Assembly: GCF_024437655.1 (NCBI RefSeq) | Contig: NZ_JANBVF010000022.1 | Location: forward strand, 1-64,000 | Reading direction: 5' to 3' | DNA: 64,000 bases | Source: Chitinolyticbacter albus | GTDB lineage: Bacteria > Pseudomonadota > Gammaproteobacteria > Burkholderiales > Chitinibacteraceae | Shown: positions 37,508-47,322 of the stretch, one piece after another | Layout: each line of letters starts with the position of its first letter | How positions within the stretch are numbered: position 1 is the first letter of the stretch | The notes under the pieces: model-generated | The model's input: only the letters and a program-made list of their open reading frames with translations | Databases searched by the model: none | Told to the model about the DNA's origin: nothing | Program-made: the position numbers and the translations under genes

Positions 37508-37910
37508 AGCACGACTGCCGGGCTTCGAACTCGGCCCAGGCGATGGGGCAACAAGATGCCATCACTACCTGCATCTGCTCCAGGATACGCCGCAGCGTGA
37601 TGATGATGCCGAATCCGTTGAGCTCGTAGTAGGCGTAACGCCCTTCCTGCATATGGACGACCACGCCGGATTCGCGCAGGAACTTGAGGTGGCGGGAGAT
37701 CACCGAACGGTCCTGCGGGCAATATTCCTTGATCTGCAGGACATTGAGCCGGCCATGTTGTAGCAGGATGGAGACGATGCGCTGCCGAGTGGGTTCCGAC
37801 AACGCCTTGAACAACCCCGATTCCAGATCATCGCACAACGTGGCGATTGCACCGGTGACCGCTTCGGTTTGACAGACTATGTCTGTCTTGTCGCCTGCGA
37901 GTGCGCTCAT
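37506..37910 (-). CDS. ArsR/SmtB-family transcriptional regulator
   Basis: 134-residue winged-helix regulator. The core runs FKALSEPTRQRIVSILL, LNVLQIKEYC and DRSVISRHLKFLRESGVV (recognition helix), then a wing with MQEGRYAYYEL. Cysteines occur at YCPQD and in the C-terminal ASCCP, possible metal or thiol ligands, but no classical CxC metal site is present. It is convergent to the ketosynthase operon and not flanked by a metal transporter, so its target is unknown; autoregulation or control of the nearby operon are guesses. An imperfect dyad lies just upstream. Confidence 0.88.
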   Translation of the reverse strand: MSALAGDKTDIVCQTEAVTGAIATLCDDLESGLFKALSEPTRQRIVSILLQHGRLNVLQIKEYCPQDRSVISRHLKFLRESGVVVHMQEGRYAYYELNGFGIIITLRRILEQMQVVMASCCPIAWAEFEARQSC

Positions 37911-38282
37911 CTTTGGTCTCTCTTTATTAGCAACTGCTTAATCATAACGGCAGAAGGCAGTACTGATAAATGGTGGTTTTCCCCTGACAAGTTGCAACTA
38001 TTGCATTGGCGACCTTTAATCGGCTGCTGCTTGCGAGCAGACCAGTATGTAGAGCATAGACCGGCTGCACTCGCTGGGTAAGCAAGATGCTGACATCAGT
38101 GACGAAAATACAAAAAAAAGCGCACGCTCGATGCGTGCGCCAACGAAGAAAAAGCGAATGAAGCTGGCATAGCTACCATGCTCGACGCGCAGTGCGCCGA
38201 GCGACGGGAATATTAACTATCTGTATGTTCTATAAGAAAAAACGCAGAATATCTCTGTTTGGCGGACTTCAAGTGTTTTGTC
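37911..38282. other. AT-richer intergenic region with no gene
   Basis: A 372-base gap, visibly less GC-rich than surrounding genes. It contains an imperfect dyad ATTAGCA/TGCTTAAT (37926-37942), 16 bases before the ArsR-type start, which could be its operator. It also holds the minus-strand terminator at 38112-38140. The open frames here (up to 70 codons) show no ribosome site or homology and are not called. Confidence 0.6.
38112..38140 (-). terminator. Rho-independent terminator downstream of the AGE-family gene
   Basis: On the minus strand GCGCACGC pairs with GCGTGCGC across 5 bases and is followed by TTTTTTTT. It is about 143 bases after the epimerase stop and is the first terminator for that two-gene operon. 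Confidence 0.88.
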
Positions 38283-39467
38283 CTAGAGCACGTTCAGCAC
38301 CTCGTGGCACGCGCCCATCGTGTGATAGTCGGTCTTGCCGGCTGGCGATTTTTCGTCGGTGAGTTTGCTGTTGTCGGGTGCAAGGATGCGATACCAGGCG
38401 CCGTATTGATGGTCGACGAAATGGCGCCAGCTGTAGTCCCAGATACGGTCGTACCATTGCCAGTATTTCTCCTCGCCGCTGGCATGCGCCAACAAGGCCG
38501 CGGCGGCGAACGACTCGGCCTGGACCCAGAAATACTTGTCTTCATCGTAAGGGTTTCCTTCCAGATCGTAGCCGTAGATCAGCCCGCCGTGACTTGGGTC
38601 CCAGCCCGATTCCATTGCCGCATCGAACAGCGCGCGGGCGCGCTCCAGATGCCACGGCGCGGGGTCATGTCGATCGAGGATCAGCAGCAGCTTGGCCCAT
38701 TCGGTCTGGTGCCCGGTTTGAAAGCCCCAGGGACGGAAGATATTGCTGCGATCGCCGCGGTTGTATTCCAGATCCGGCAGCCAATCGGCCTGGAAGTGTT
38801 CCCAGACCTGGTTCTGCGTCAGTGCCGCTTGCCGACGGGTGAAGTTTTCGGCGAGCAAGCGGGCGCGCTCGAGATAGCGTGCCTCGCCGGTGGCTTCGAA
38901 GGCGGCGAGCATGGCTTCGCAACCGTGCATATTGTCGTTCTGGCCGCGATAGCTGGTCGGAGTCCAGTCGGGAGCCGCTTCGCTGGCATACACGCCGTGT
39001 TCCGGCAGCCAGAAGCGCTGCTCCATCAGGTCGTAGGTTTCACCCAGCCAGGCCCGCGCTTCGGCAATCCCGGCCTTGACGCCGCAGGCGTAGGCGAGCA
39101 TTACGAAGGCCAGCCCGTAGCAGTGGTTGGTGGCGTCGATCACCTCGCCTTGCCTTAGCAGCCAGGCATAGCCGCCGGTTTCCGGATTGCGGTGCACCTC
39201 GCGCAGGTAGGCAAGGCCGTGCCGCACCCGCTGCAGGTACTCGGGTTTGCCGAAGGCCTGGTAGGCCATCGCGTAGTTGAAGACGAAACGGGTCGACGAC
39301 ACGAGATGACGGGTTTGTTCGTCGTAGACGGTGCCATCGTCCTTGTAGAAGTGGTAGAAGCCGCCGGCCGGGTCGAGGGCGCGCGGATCGTAGAACGCCA
39401 TGGTGTGACGGATGTGATCAAGCAGGAATTCGCGACTACGGAAATTCGGGTTCATAGACTGGCTCAT
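38283..39467 (-). CDS. AGE-family sugar isomerase/epimerase (mannose isomerase-like)
   Basis: 394-residue (alpha/alpha)6-barrel enzyme of the N-acylglucosamine 2-epimerase superfamily. It starts MSQSMNPNFRSREFLLDHI. Conserved barrel motifs include GGFYHFYKDDG, HLVSSTRFVFNYAMAY, ATNHCYGLAFVMLAY, GQNDNMHGCEAML and the terminal KTDYHTMGACHEVL. Members isomerise mannose to fructose, epimerise glucosyl-mannose or act on GlcNAc; the KTDYHTMGACHEVL end favours a mannose-isomerase-like enzyme. It begins 8 bases after the glycosidase stop, so the two are co-transcribed. Exact substrate is inference. Confidence 0.88.
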   Translation of the reverse strand: MSQSMNPNFRSREFLLDHIRHTMAFYDPRALDPAGGFYHFYKDDGTVYDEQTRHLVSSTRFVFNYAMAYQAFGKPEYLQRVRHGLAYLREVHRNPETGGYAWLLRQGEVIDATNHCYGLAFVMLAYACGVKAGIAEARAWLGETYDLMEQRFWLPEHGVYASEAAPDWTPTSYRGQNDNMHGCEAMLAAFEATGEARYLERARLLAENFTRRQAALTQNQVWEHFQADWLPDLEYNRGDRSNIFRPWGFQTGHQTEWAKLLLILDRHDPAPWHLERARALFDAAMESGWDPSHGGLIYGYDLEGNPYDEDKYFWVQAESFAAAALLAHASGEEKYWQWYDRIWDYSWRHFVDHQYGAWYRILAPDNSKLTDEKSPAGKTDYHTMGACHEVLNVL

Positions 39468-39474
39468 GGTGGTT

Positions 39475-42400
39475 TCAGCTGACGGCAATCAAATGGTCAT
39501 TCAGGGCGGCGACAAGCTCGCCCGCTGCATCGGTGGCGAACAGCAAGGCGCGTCCGGCCGGCAAGGTGAGTCGATAACGGCGCTCGCTGGTGTGATCGGT
39601 GAAGTCGAGCGCCTCGTCCTCGCCGGCCTCCGAGACCAGCACCCACAGCGCGCCGTTCGCCATCGTCTGCTTTTCGATGTAGATGCCGGACTGTCTGCCG
39701 CTGTGCCACAAGAGCGGCGCGGTGATGCCGGCGATATGCAGCGCATGGTCGTAGAGCGCCGCCACCGGCTCGACGCGATCGTTCATTTCGGCGGGTAACG
39801 GGCACCACAGCAGCGTGCCGCTGCCCAGCGGCTTGCGCATGAAGCGCGCGGCAGGCTCGGCTTCGACGATTTCCTTGGCAAGCCTGGCAGTCTTGTCGCC
39901 GCCGAAGGAGAGCCAGTAGCGCGTACCGGCGATATCGAGCCGCTCTTCGCGGGCGAGATTCGCAGGCAGCGTCGCACCAAAGGGCGCGCGCGCCGCAGGG
40001 TGCCAGTATTCGTTGAGCGACAGGGGGCCCGTCACCAAGAGCGTGGCGCCGCTGTGGAATACATAGTCCGACAGCTTGGCCCACGCGAGCTCGGACAGTG
40101 CATGTGGGCTAGGCAGGATGATGAGCTGAGGCGTGAGCGCAGCGAGGCCATCGAGCTGGTATTCACCGATGCTGGCGAAGGGCTGCTTGAGTTCATACGC
40201 AAGGGCGCGGGTGGCGCGTTGCGTGGCCTCGACAGCGAAGCGGCGATTGCCGTAGTCGTTGCTGTAGGGATAGACCACGGCCACGCTGGGCTGGCGCCGA
40301 TCGCGCAACAGATGTCCCACCTTGCGGCAGAAGGCGCCAAATGCCCAGGTCACTTCGGCCTCGGGCTTGTGCGTGCCATCGGCGCGCAGCGCGCCGATAT
40401 GCGATTCATTGAGGTTGTCCATGTGGTAGTTGATCTGCCAGATCCACTGGACCGCGCCCGCGCCGCCGCCGGCAAACGCATAGGCATACTTGCGCTCCAA
40501 CAGGTGCGCCAGCTCCACCTCGCTGCGCTTGCTGCGCCCGGTGGGGGCTTCCACGTGCATGATGCCGGTTTCCTGCACCAGCATCGGCTTGCCTGGCACC
40601 TTGGCGAACAAGGTATCCCACAGCAGCGCGTCGTTCAGCCACCAGCTGTGGTTGTTGGTGTAATCGATCGCCTCGGCGAAAAAGGCATTGGCGGGGCGCT
40701 GCAGCCCCAAGGCTTCGTCCTGGCCGACGGTGACCATGGCGCCGGGGGCCAAGTGGCGGATGAAATCGGCCATCTCCGTCGCCCAGCCGGCGAAGGCGGC
40801 CTGGCTGAACAAGGTGTAGTCGAGCCAGCTGCCGTGGCCCTTGACGGCGATTTCGGTGGTGTTGAGGCCGATCTGGCTGTGCTCGGGGGGCTGGATATCG
40901 GGCCAGTCGGCCAGCTTGGTCGTCGTTTCATCCCACAATGGCGCCAGCAACTCGATATCGCCATGGCGGTGCTGCAGCCAGCTGCGAAACGCCGCCGCTT
41001 CGAACGCATCACCATGGCTGCGCGGGCCTTCGAACACACGCTTGGGATCGAACATCGACGGCTCGTTGATCAGGTCCCAATGCACATGGGTACTGGCCGC
41101 GTGGCGCCTGACGATGGAGGCGATCAGCCGCTTCTGCGCGGCAATGGCGCGCGGATCGAGGTAGGGGTTGCCACCTTCCCAGCATTCCGGGGTGAAGGCA
41201 AAGAAGGTGAAGGTGACTTCCAGGCCATGGCGCGCGGCGGTGAGCAAGAAGGCGTCGATCGCACGCAGTAGCGGCTCGCTCGGCTCGCCGTCGATGAACA
41301 TCGCCTGGCGCCAGCCGGTCCAGATGCCGGTGCGGATCAGGTTGACGCCGGCGGCGGCGAGCTCGGCGAAATCGGCTTCCCAGTCGGCCACATTGGGCAG
41401 CTGCAGAAACTTGCGGTGCACCGTGGGCGCCATATAGGTCATGCCGACGATGGGCATGGGCTGGCCGGCGCGCTCGAAATAGTCGGCGCCGGCGCCAAGG
41501 CGCTCACCGCGCGTCAGTAGCGCACCATCCAGCCCCCAGAAACCCTGGCGCAGCTGGCGTACCTCGTCGCCGCAGCGCAAGGTGGCGCGGATTGCGTAAA
41601 AGCCGGGCTCAACGCTGAAGTCGAGCGGCAGGCCGATGCGCTGCGGATAGCGGTCCACGGCGAGTTCACGCTGCAGTCGGGTGAGCGGCCTGCCTTCGTG
41701 CTCGATCGCAAGATCGAGCTGCCAGGAGCGCGCCGTGCGATCGGCCGATAGCTGCTCGGCCGTCAGCGTCAGCCCGGGGCGCTCTCCGGGCAGCCAGCAG
41801 GCGAGATCGGGTTGTAAGCGCAGCTCGGTGACGCCACTTGCCGCGTACGCCGCGCAGGCGCGTAGCAAGGCCGCACCGCCGTTTTCCCAGAACGCGGTAT
41901 CGGGCCGCTGATTGATGAAAATCCAGCGGCTGCCGGCAAAGTGGCCTCGTAATGTTTCGATCAGCACCACGGGTGCAGCAAGGGGGCGTCCGCTCGTATC
42001 GGTGGCGATCACCAAGGGCTCGATCAGGGCATCGATCGGCCCGGCAGATCCCGAATCGGCCGGGTGATCCTTCGTGGTGGTCGGGCGCAGCACGAAGCCG
42101 CGCGTGGCACTCATCGGCAGACAAGCCAGATGCGCGCCGAGCCAGGGCAGGCGCTCGGTGACTTGCAAGCTTTGCCAGCCGGTATTGGCCAGAGGAAGCG
42201 CTTCGTGGATATGAAGGTCGCGCAGGTAGGCCAGCTGCTCGGGTTGGCTGGATTCGGCCGGCCAGGGGTGCAGCAGCGGCGCATCGCCCAAGACCACCAG
42301 GCCGCCTCCGCGCGCAAGGAAGGCGAGTATCTCCGACCATGCCACGCGCGGCACATGATTGCCGTTGACCAGGATCAGCGTTGCGGGCATCGTGCAACCG

Positions 42401-42522
42401 GGAAGGGCGGCAGTCAGTCCTTCCGCATCGCAAAAGGTGGCAAGGCGTTGCAGCTCGGCGTGCGCCTGTGCGGGCAGGCCTGCTCCAGGCAAGCGAGGGT
42501 CGTGCCAGGCGATCAACCGCAT
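39475..42522 (-). CDS. Large clan-A glycoside hydrolase (GH5-like)
   Basis: 1015-residue enzyme from MRLIAWHDP, with AAAGGAG about 7 bases upstream. No signal peptide is seen, so it is probably cytoplasmic. The N-terminal third has an alpha/beta amidotransferase-like fold (VLGDAPLLHPWP). A TIM barrel begins near residue 358 (IVGMTYMAPT). The acid/base Glu is at about 487 in HWDLINEPSMF and the nucleophile Glu at about 651 in LVQETGIMH. The C-terminal region contains a second alpha/beta domain and a beta domain. Architecture recalls GH5- and GH42-type mannosidases/galactosidases. With the downstream AGE enzyme, beta-mannoside breakdown is plausible but not proven. Confidence 0.8.
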   Translation of the reverse strand: MRLIAWHDPRLPGAGLPAQAHAELQRLATFCDAEGLTAALPGCTMPATLILVNGNHVPRVAWSEILAFLARGGGLVVLGDAPLLHPWPAESSQPEQLAYLRDLHIHEALPLANTGWQSLQVTERLPWLGAHLACLPMSATRGFVLRPTTTKDHPADSGSAGPIDALIEPLVIATDTSGRPLAAPVVLIETLRGHFAGSRWIFINQRPDTAFWENGGAALLRACAAYAASGVTELRLQPDLACWLPGERPGLTLTAEQLSADRTARSWQLDLAIEHEGRPLTRLQRELAVDRYPQRIGLPLDFSVEPGFYAIRATLRCGDEVRQLRQGFWGLDGALLTRGERLGAGADYFERAGQPMPIVGMTYMAPTVHRKFLQLPNVADWEADFAELAAAGVNLIRTGIWTGWRQAMFIDGEPSEPLLRAIDAFLLTAARHGLEVTFTFFAFTPECWEGGNPYLDPRAIAAQKRLIASIVRRHAASTHVHWDLINEPSMFDPKRVFEGPRSHGDAFEAAAFRSWLQHRHGDIELLAPLWDETTTKLADWPDIQPPEHSQIGLNTTEIAVKGHGSWLDYTLFSQAAFAGWATEMADFIRHLAPGAMVTVGQDEALGLQRPANAFFAEAIDYTNNHSWWLNDALLWDTLFAKVPGKPMLVQETGIMHVEAPTGRSKRSEVELAHLLERKYAYAFAGGGAGAVQWIWQINYHMDNLNESHIGALRADGTHKPEAEVTWAFGAFCRKVGHLLRDRRQPSVAVVYPYSNDYGNRRFAVEATQRATRALAYELKQPFASIGEYQLDGLAALTPQLIILPSPHALSELAWAKLSDYVFHSGATLLVTGPLSLNEYWHPAARAPFGATLPANLAREERLDIAGTRYWLSFGGDKTARLAKEIVEAEPAARFMRKPLGSGTLLWCPLPAEMNDRVEPVAALYDHALHIAGITAPLLWHSGRQSGIYIEKQTMANGALWVLVSEAGEDEALDFTDHTSERRYRLTLPAGRALLFATDAAGELVAALNDHLIAVS

Positions 42523-42714
42523 GGGAGGCTCCTTTGGGCAGATTGCCGTGTGTATGACCGGCATGCATCCGCTCTGATAATGTAAGGGCTTTGCTACTGC
42601 GCCGTCTGTAAGTGCTACTCGGGCTTGCAATACCCGGCAACACGCACTACAGCTTGGCTTAGTATGGACGAGAAAGAACGGCTAGGCCGTTGACCAAATG
42701 ATCAGGGGAAAACG

Positions 42715-43149
42715 ATGAAAAGAACGATGCTGATCTTGTCGTTATGCTGCGTCGCGGCGACGGCCAGTGCTGAAATCTACAAGTGGAAGGATGCCGATGG
42801 CCGCATCCACTATTCCGATACGCCGCCGCCGGACCAGAAGAAAGCCAAGGTCATCGATACCAAGGAGTTGCCGGTGAGCTCGCTTCCGGCCGATCGCAAG
42901 ACTGCGGCACCGGCCGCCGCTGTTGCTACGGACGGGGCGAAGCCGGCAGACGCCGCCAAGGCGGACCCTGCAGCTGCGCAAAAGGATCCGGCGCAGTGCG
43001 ACGCGGCGATGAAGCGCAGCGCCTTCTTGCAGAACAACAAGATCTACAAGGCGATCAACGAGAAGGGCGAGGTCGAATTCATGGAAGCCGAGCGCCGCAA
43101 GCAGGAAATCGCGAAAAACGAGGAAGACCTGAAGAAGTTCTGTCCCTGA
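42715..43149 (+). CDS. DUF4124 domain-containing secreted protein
   Basis: 144 residues. The signal peptide MKRTMLILSLCCVAATASA is followed at once by the DUF4124 signature EIYKWKDADGRIHYSDTPP. An Ala/Lys-rich linker (about 55-95) and a C-terminal helical, charged domain end in KKFCP. Probably periplasmic; family function is not known. AGGGGA lies upstream of the start. It is divergent from the glycosidase across 192 bases and followed by a terminator. Confidence 0.9.
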   Translation: MKRTMLILSLCCVAATASAEIYKWKDADGRIHYSDTPPPDQKKAKVIDTKELPVSSLPADRKTAAPAAAVATDGAKPADAAKADPAAAQKDPAQCDAAMKRSAFLQNNKIYKAINEKGEVEFMEAERRKQEIAKNEEDLKKFCP

Positions 43150-43176
43150 GCGACACCATTGTTGTTGCCATGCCTC

Positions 43177-43205
43177 ACGCCCGCATTCGCGGGCGTGCTG
43201 CTTTT
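43177..43205 (+). terminator. Rho-independent terminator after the DUF4124 gene
   Basis: ACGCCCGC pairs with GCGGGCGT across ATTC, followed by GCTGCTTTT. It lies between two convergent genes; the T-run favours the plus strand. Confidence 0.75.
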
Positions 43206-43212
43206 CAGTGTT

Positions 43213-44394
43213 TCAGCGTGGCTTTAGCCGCAAGATTGCGCCGTCGTCCGCATCGGTCAGCAGATAAACCCAGCCATCCGGCCCCTGACGCACGTCGCGG
43301 ATCCGTTGCTTGGCGTTGCCGAGCAGGCGTTCTTCCGCCACGACCTGGTTGCCCTTGAGCGTAAGCCGGACCAGAGCCTGCCCCTTGAGCGCCCCGACCA
43401 GCAGGGTGCCGTTCCAACCGGGGTAACGGTTGCTGGTATAGAACGCCATGCCCGATGGCGCAATCGACGGATCCCAGTAGTACACCGGCTGCTCCATGCC
43501 CGCCTTGGCCGTGCCCTCGCCGATGGGCAGTCCGGAATAATCGTGCCCGTAGGTGATCACCGGCCAGCCGTAGTTGCGTCCGGCCAGCGGGATATTGATC
43601 TCGTCGCCGCCGCGGGCTCCGTGTTCGATGGTCCACAGCGCGCCCGTGGCCGGATGGATGGCTGCCGATTGCGGGTTGCGGTGGCCATGGCTCCAGATCT
43701 CGGGCAGCACGTCCTTGCGCCCGACATAGGGGTTGTCGGGTGGGATGCCGCCGTCAGGCCGGATGCGTAGCACCTTGCCGAAACTGACATCGAGCTCCTG
43801 GGCGCGATCACGCTGGTAGCGCTCGCCCATGGTGACAAACAGCGTGCCGTCGCGGGCAAAGGCAAGCCGGCTCCCGAAATGGGCGCCGCCCACGGTCTTC
43901 GGTTGCTGGCGCAGGATCACGACCAACTGTTCCAGCCGCGCCGAACTCGCTGTTTCGATCAACCGGGCGCGCGCCACGGCGGTGCCGGCAAGATCATTGT
44001 TGCCGGGCTCGGCGTAACTGAGGTAAACGAGGCGATTTTGCGCAAACGCCGGATCAAGCGCGACATCGAGCAAACCGCCCTGGCCGCTGGCGTAGACCTT
44101 GGGTACGCCGGCGATGGGCGCCGACAACTTGCCGTCGATGGTAACCAGGCGCAGCCGGCCCGCTCGTTCGGTGACCAGCATGCGGCCATCGGGCAGAAAG
44201 GCGAGGCTCCACGGATGCTCCAGCCCGCTGGCTATGGTTTCCGCGGCGTAGTTGTTGGACGTACTCGCCGGCAGCCCCGCCTGCGCAACGACATTCAGGC
44301 CAAGACTAGCTAGCGCAAGCCAGTACCGCATGCCCGTTCGGCGAACCGGGCTGCGCCCGTCAGCTGGCGATGTGAGGTGGACACGCATGTTCAT
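43213..44394 (-). CDS. PQQ-dependent aldose sugar dehydrogenase-like protein (YliI family)
   Basis: 393-residue beta-propeller of the soluble aldose dehydrogenase family, which oxidises aldoses in the periplasm using PQQ. Family motifs are [53 protein letters not shown] and [12 protein letters not shown]. The start at 44394 overlaps the acnA stop as ATGA; the internal start [13 protein letters not shown] (44331) gives a cleaner signal peptide, while the longer form adds an Arg pair (PVRRTG) before the hydrophobic core. Pairing with aconitase is unusual and probably positional. Confidence 0.88.
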   Translation of the reverse strand: MNMRVHLTSPADGRSPVRRTGMRYWLALASLGLNVVAQAGLPASTSNNYAAETIASGLEHPWSLAFLPDGRMLVTERAGRLRLVTIDGKLSAPIAGVPKVYASGQGGLLDVALDPAFAQNRLVYLSYAEPGNNDLAGTAVARARLIETASSARLEQLVVILRQQPKTVGGAHFGSRLAFARDGTLFVTMGERYQRDRAQELDVSFGKVLRIRPDGGIPPDNPYVGRKDVLPEIWSHGHRNPQSAAIHPATGALWTIEHGARGGDEINIPLAGRNYGWPVITYGHDYSGLPIGEGTAKAGMEQPVYYWDPSIAPSGMAFYTSNRYPGWNGTLLVGALKGQALVRLTLKGNQVVAEERLLGNAKQRIRDVRQGPDGWVYLLTDADDGAILRLKPR

Positions 44395-47204
44395 GCCAGC
44401 AACTCCCGCAGCACGTAGGGCAGGATGCCGCCGTGCCGGTAGTACTCGACCTCGATCGGCGTATCGATGCGCGAGCGCACCGTTACATCCTGCGTGCTGC
44501 CGTCGGGGCGGTGGATGCGCAGCGTCAGATCCTGCTGCGGCCGCAAACCGGCCTCGATGCCGACGATGTCGAAGGTCTCCTCGCCCGTCAGCTTCAGGCT
44601 CTCGTGGCTATCCTTGCCCAGGAACTGCAGCGGCAGCACGCCCATGCCGACGAGGTTGGAGCGGTGGATACGCTCGAAGCTTCGGGCAATCACCGCCTTC
44701 ACGCCCAGCAGCATGGTGCCCTTGGCTGCCCAGTCGCGGCTGGAACCCGTGCCGTATTCCTCGCCGGCGAACACCACGGTGGGCACACCGCGCGTCTGCC
44801 AGGTCTGGGCCGCCTCGAACACCGTGCTCTGCACGCCGTCGAGCAGCGTGTACCCGCCCTCGATGCGGCTGCCGTCCGCCTTGGGCGGCAGCATCAGGTT
44901 TTTCACCCGCACATTGGCGAAGGTGCCGCGGATCATGATGTCGTGGTTGCCACGCCGGCTGCCGTAACTGTTGAAGTCCTGCCGCGCCACGCCATGGGCG
45001 ATCAGGTATTGCCCGGCTGGCGTTTTTTCACCGAAGGCCCCGGCCGGGCTGATGTGATCGGTGGTGACCGAATCGCCCAGGATCAGCAGCGCACGGGCGC
45101 CGGTGATCTGTGGCAAGGCGCCTGGGGCGTGGGCAAAGTCGTCGAAGAACGGTGGTTGGGCGATATAGGTGGAGGCTGGCCAGGAATACACGTCACCGGT
45201 CGGCGCCGGGATGGCGTTCCACAGATCGAGATCGCGGGTGAAATCGCGATAGCGCTCCCGGTAGGTGGCAGGATCGAGCGCAAATGGCAGCAGCGCGGCG
45301 ATCTCGTCGGAGCTGGGCCAGATGTCGCGCAGATAGACCGGCGCGCCGTCCTTTCCGGTACCCAGCGGCTCCGTGGTCAAGTCGATATTGGCGCGGCCGG
45401 CAATGGCAAATGCGACCACCAGCGGCGGGCTCGCCAGGTAGTTGGCGCGGATGTTGGGATGGATGCGCGCCTCGAAGTTGCGATTGCCGGATAGCACGGC
45501 CGCCGCGATCACATCATGGGTGGTGATCGCTTCGTTGAGCTCTGGCGTCAGGTCGCCGGCGTTGCCGATACAGGTGGTACAGCCGTAACCGGCGAGTGCA
45601 AAGCCGAGCTCGGCGAGCGGCTGCAACAGGCCGGTCTTTTCCAGGTAATCGGTGACGACACGCGAGCCCGGCGCAAGGCTGGTCTTGATATGCGGCTTCA
45701 CCGCAAGGCCGCGCGCCACGGCTTTTTTCGCCAACAGGCCCGCCGCCAGCAGTACGCCCGGGTTGGAGGTGTTGGTGCAGCTGGTGATGGCAGCGATCAG
45801 GATGTCGCCATGGCCCAGATCCACGCCCGCGTCGTGGCTGGTGGTGGCCTGGGCCGGCGTGGGGCGATTGTCCACCATCTCGCGCTCGTGCCTGGGCGCG
45901 CCGGTCGGCGTGGTTTGCTGCGTATCTTGCCGGGGCTGCTCTGCGGTGTAGCCCACCGTCACGCGCTCGCCCAGCGTTGCGGCGTTCTTGCCGAAGCCGT
46001 TTTTCGCTGGCGACGCAGAAAACAGCGCTTCGAAGTTCTTTCTCATATCCGAGAGCATGATGCGATCCTGCGGCCGCTTGGGGCCAGCGAGGCTGGGCAC
46101 GATGCCATCGAGATCGAGCTTGAGCGTGCGGCTGTAGTCGATCTCGCCGGCGCGCGGTACGCCGAACAACTGCTGTGCCTTGAAGTAGGCCTCGAACAGC
46201 GTGATTTCCTCATCGGTGCGCCCGGTGCCGCGCAGGTAGGCGAGGGTCTGCTCATCGACCGGGAAAAAGCCCATGGTCGCGCCGTATTCCGGGGCCATAT
46301 TGGCGATGGTGGCTCGGTCGGTGACGGTGAGGCTGGCCGTGCCCTTGCCGAAGAACTCGACGAACTGGCCGACCACATTCTCGCGGCGCAGCAGCTCGGT
46401 CACCGTCAGCACCAGGTCGGTGGCGGTCACGCCTTCGCGCAGTTTGCCAGTGAGCTCGACGCCGACTACGTCCGGCGTGAGGAAATACACCGGCTGCCCC
46501 AGCATGGCGGCCTCGGCCTCGATACCGCCGACGCCCCAGCCAACGACGCCCACACCGTTGATCATCGTGGTATGGCTGTCGGTGCCGACCAGCGTATCCG
46601 GGTAGACCACGCCATCCTTCACCTGCACGCCGCGGAACAGATATTCCAGGTTCACCTGGTGGACGATGCCGATGCCGGGCGGCACCACCTTGAAGGTATC
46701 GAACGCCTGCATACCCCATTTCATGAACTGGTAGCGCTCGCCATTGCGGGCGAATTCCAGCTCCATATTGCGGCGCAGTGCATCGGGCGTGCCGAATACA
46801 TCCACCTGCACCGAATGGTCGACGACAAGATCGACCGGCACCAGCGGCTCGATCAGCGTGGGGTCGCGCCCGAGAGAGGCGGCGGTGCTGCGCATGGCGG
46901 CCAGATCCGCCAGCAGCGGCACACCGGTGAAATCCTGCAGCACCACTCGTGCCACGGTGAATGGAATCTCGTCGACCCGCGCCGCTTTGGGTTTCCAGTT
47001 GGCGAGCTGGCGCACGTGTTCTTCGGTGACCCTGATGCCATCGCAATGGCGCAATACCGATTCGAGCACCAGTCGGATCGACACTGGCAGTCGCGACACC
47101 GGTCCGACACCGGCTTTTTCCAGCGCGGGCAGGCTGTAATAGGTCAGCGGGGCTCCCGCGGGTCGGGGCAGGGTGCGTTGCACGTCTTGGGGCGACAAGG
47201 GCAT
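44391..47204 (-). CDS. acnA: Aconitate hydratase A
   Basis: [4Fe-4S] enzyme interconverting citrate and isocitrate. It is 937 residues, somewhat longer than E. coli AcnA (891). Cluster cysteines lie in [14 protein letters not shown] and [14 protein letters not shown]. The swivel domain has [16 protein letters not shown], and [12 protein letters not shown] is in the N-terminal domain. An extra Thr/Pro-rich insert ([11 protein letters not shown]) sits in the middle. This monomeric stress-type aconitase lies near acnB, separated by a LysR regulator. Its stop is coupled to the sugar dehydrogenase start. Confidence 0.97.
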   Translation of the reverse strand: MPLSPQDVQRTLPRPAGAPLTYYSLPALEKAGVGPVSRLPVSIRLVLESVLRHCDGIRVTEEHVRQLANWKPKAARVDEIPFTVARVVLQDFTGVPLLADLAAMRSTAASLGRDPTLIEPLVPVDLVVDHSVQVDVFGTPDALRRNMELEFARNGERYQFMKWGMQAFDTFKVVPPGIGIVHQVNLEYLFRGVQVKDGVVYPDTLVGTDSHTTMINGVGVVGWGVGGIEAEAAMLGQPVYFLTPDVVGVELTGKLREGVTATDLVLTVTELLRRENVVGQFVEFFGKGTASLTVTDRATIANMAPEYGATMGFFPVDEQTLAYLRGTGRTDEEITLFEAYFKAQQLFGVPRAGEIDYSRTLKLDLDGIVPSLAGPKRPQDRIMLSDMRKNFEALFSASPAKNGFGKNAATLGERVTVGYTAEQPRQDTQQTTPTGAPRHEREMVDNRPTPAQATTSHDAGVDLGHGDILIAAITSCTNTSNPGVLLAAGLLAKKAVARGLAVKPHIKTSLAPGSRVVTDYLEKTGLLQPLAELGFALAGYGCTTCIGNAGDLTPELNEAITTHDVIAAAVLSGNRNFEARIHPNIRANYLASPPLVVAFAIAGRANIDLTTEPLGTGKDGAPVYLRDIWPSSDEIAALLPFALDPATYRERYRDFTRDLDLWNAIPAPTGDVYSWPASTYIAQPPFFDDFAHAPGALPQITGARALLILGDSVTTDHISPAGAFGEKTPAGQYLIAHGVARQDFNSYGSRRGNHDIMIRGTFANVRVKNLMLPPKADGSRIEGGYTLLDGVQSTVFEAAQTWQTRGVPTVVFAGEEYGTGSSRDWAAKGTMLLGVKAVIARSFERIHRSNLVGMGVLPLQFLGKDSHESLKLTGEETFDIVGIEAGLRPQQDLTLRIHRPDGSTQDVTVRSRIDTPIEVEYYRHGGILPYVLRELLA

Positions 47205-47297
47205 ACAGAAGCTCCGCGGCGGTTGCTCTGCACGGTGCGACCACGCTGTGGCGCCGAGGTTCGCATCGCCGGGCAGGTTGCGACGGATCCCGTTACC

Positions 47298-47318
47298 CTG
47301 GCGCCGATACGGCGCCAG
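47298..47318 (-). terminator. Hairpin directly after the LysR-type gene
   Basis: CTGGCGCC pairs with GGCGCCAG across 5 bases, starting 5 bases beyond the LysR-type stop on the minus strand. No T-run follows, so it is only a possible terminator. Confidence 0.4.
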
Positions 47319-47322
47319 TCGC

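Noticed and set aside
37869-38081. 70-codon plus-strand frame after the ArsR-type gene
   Set aside because: Starts inside that gene in antisense and shows no coding signal.
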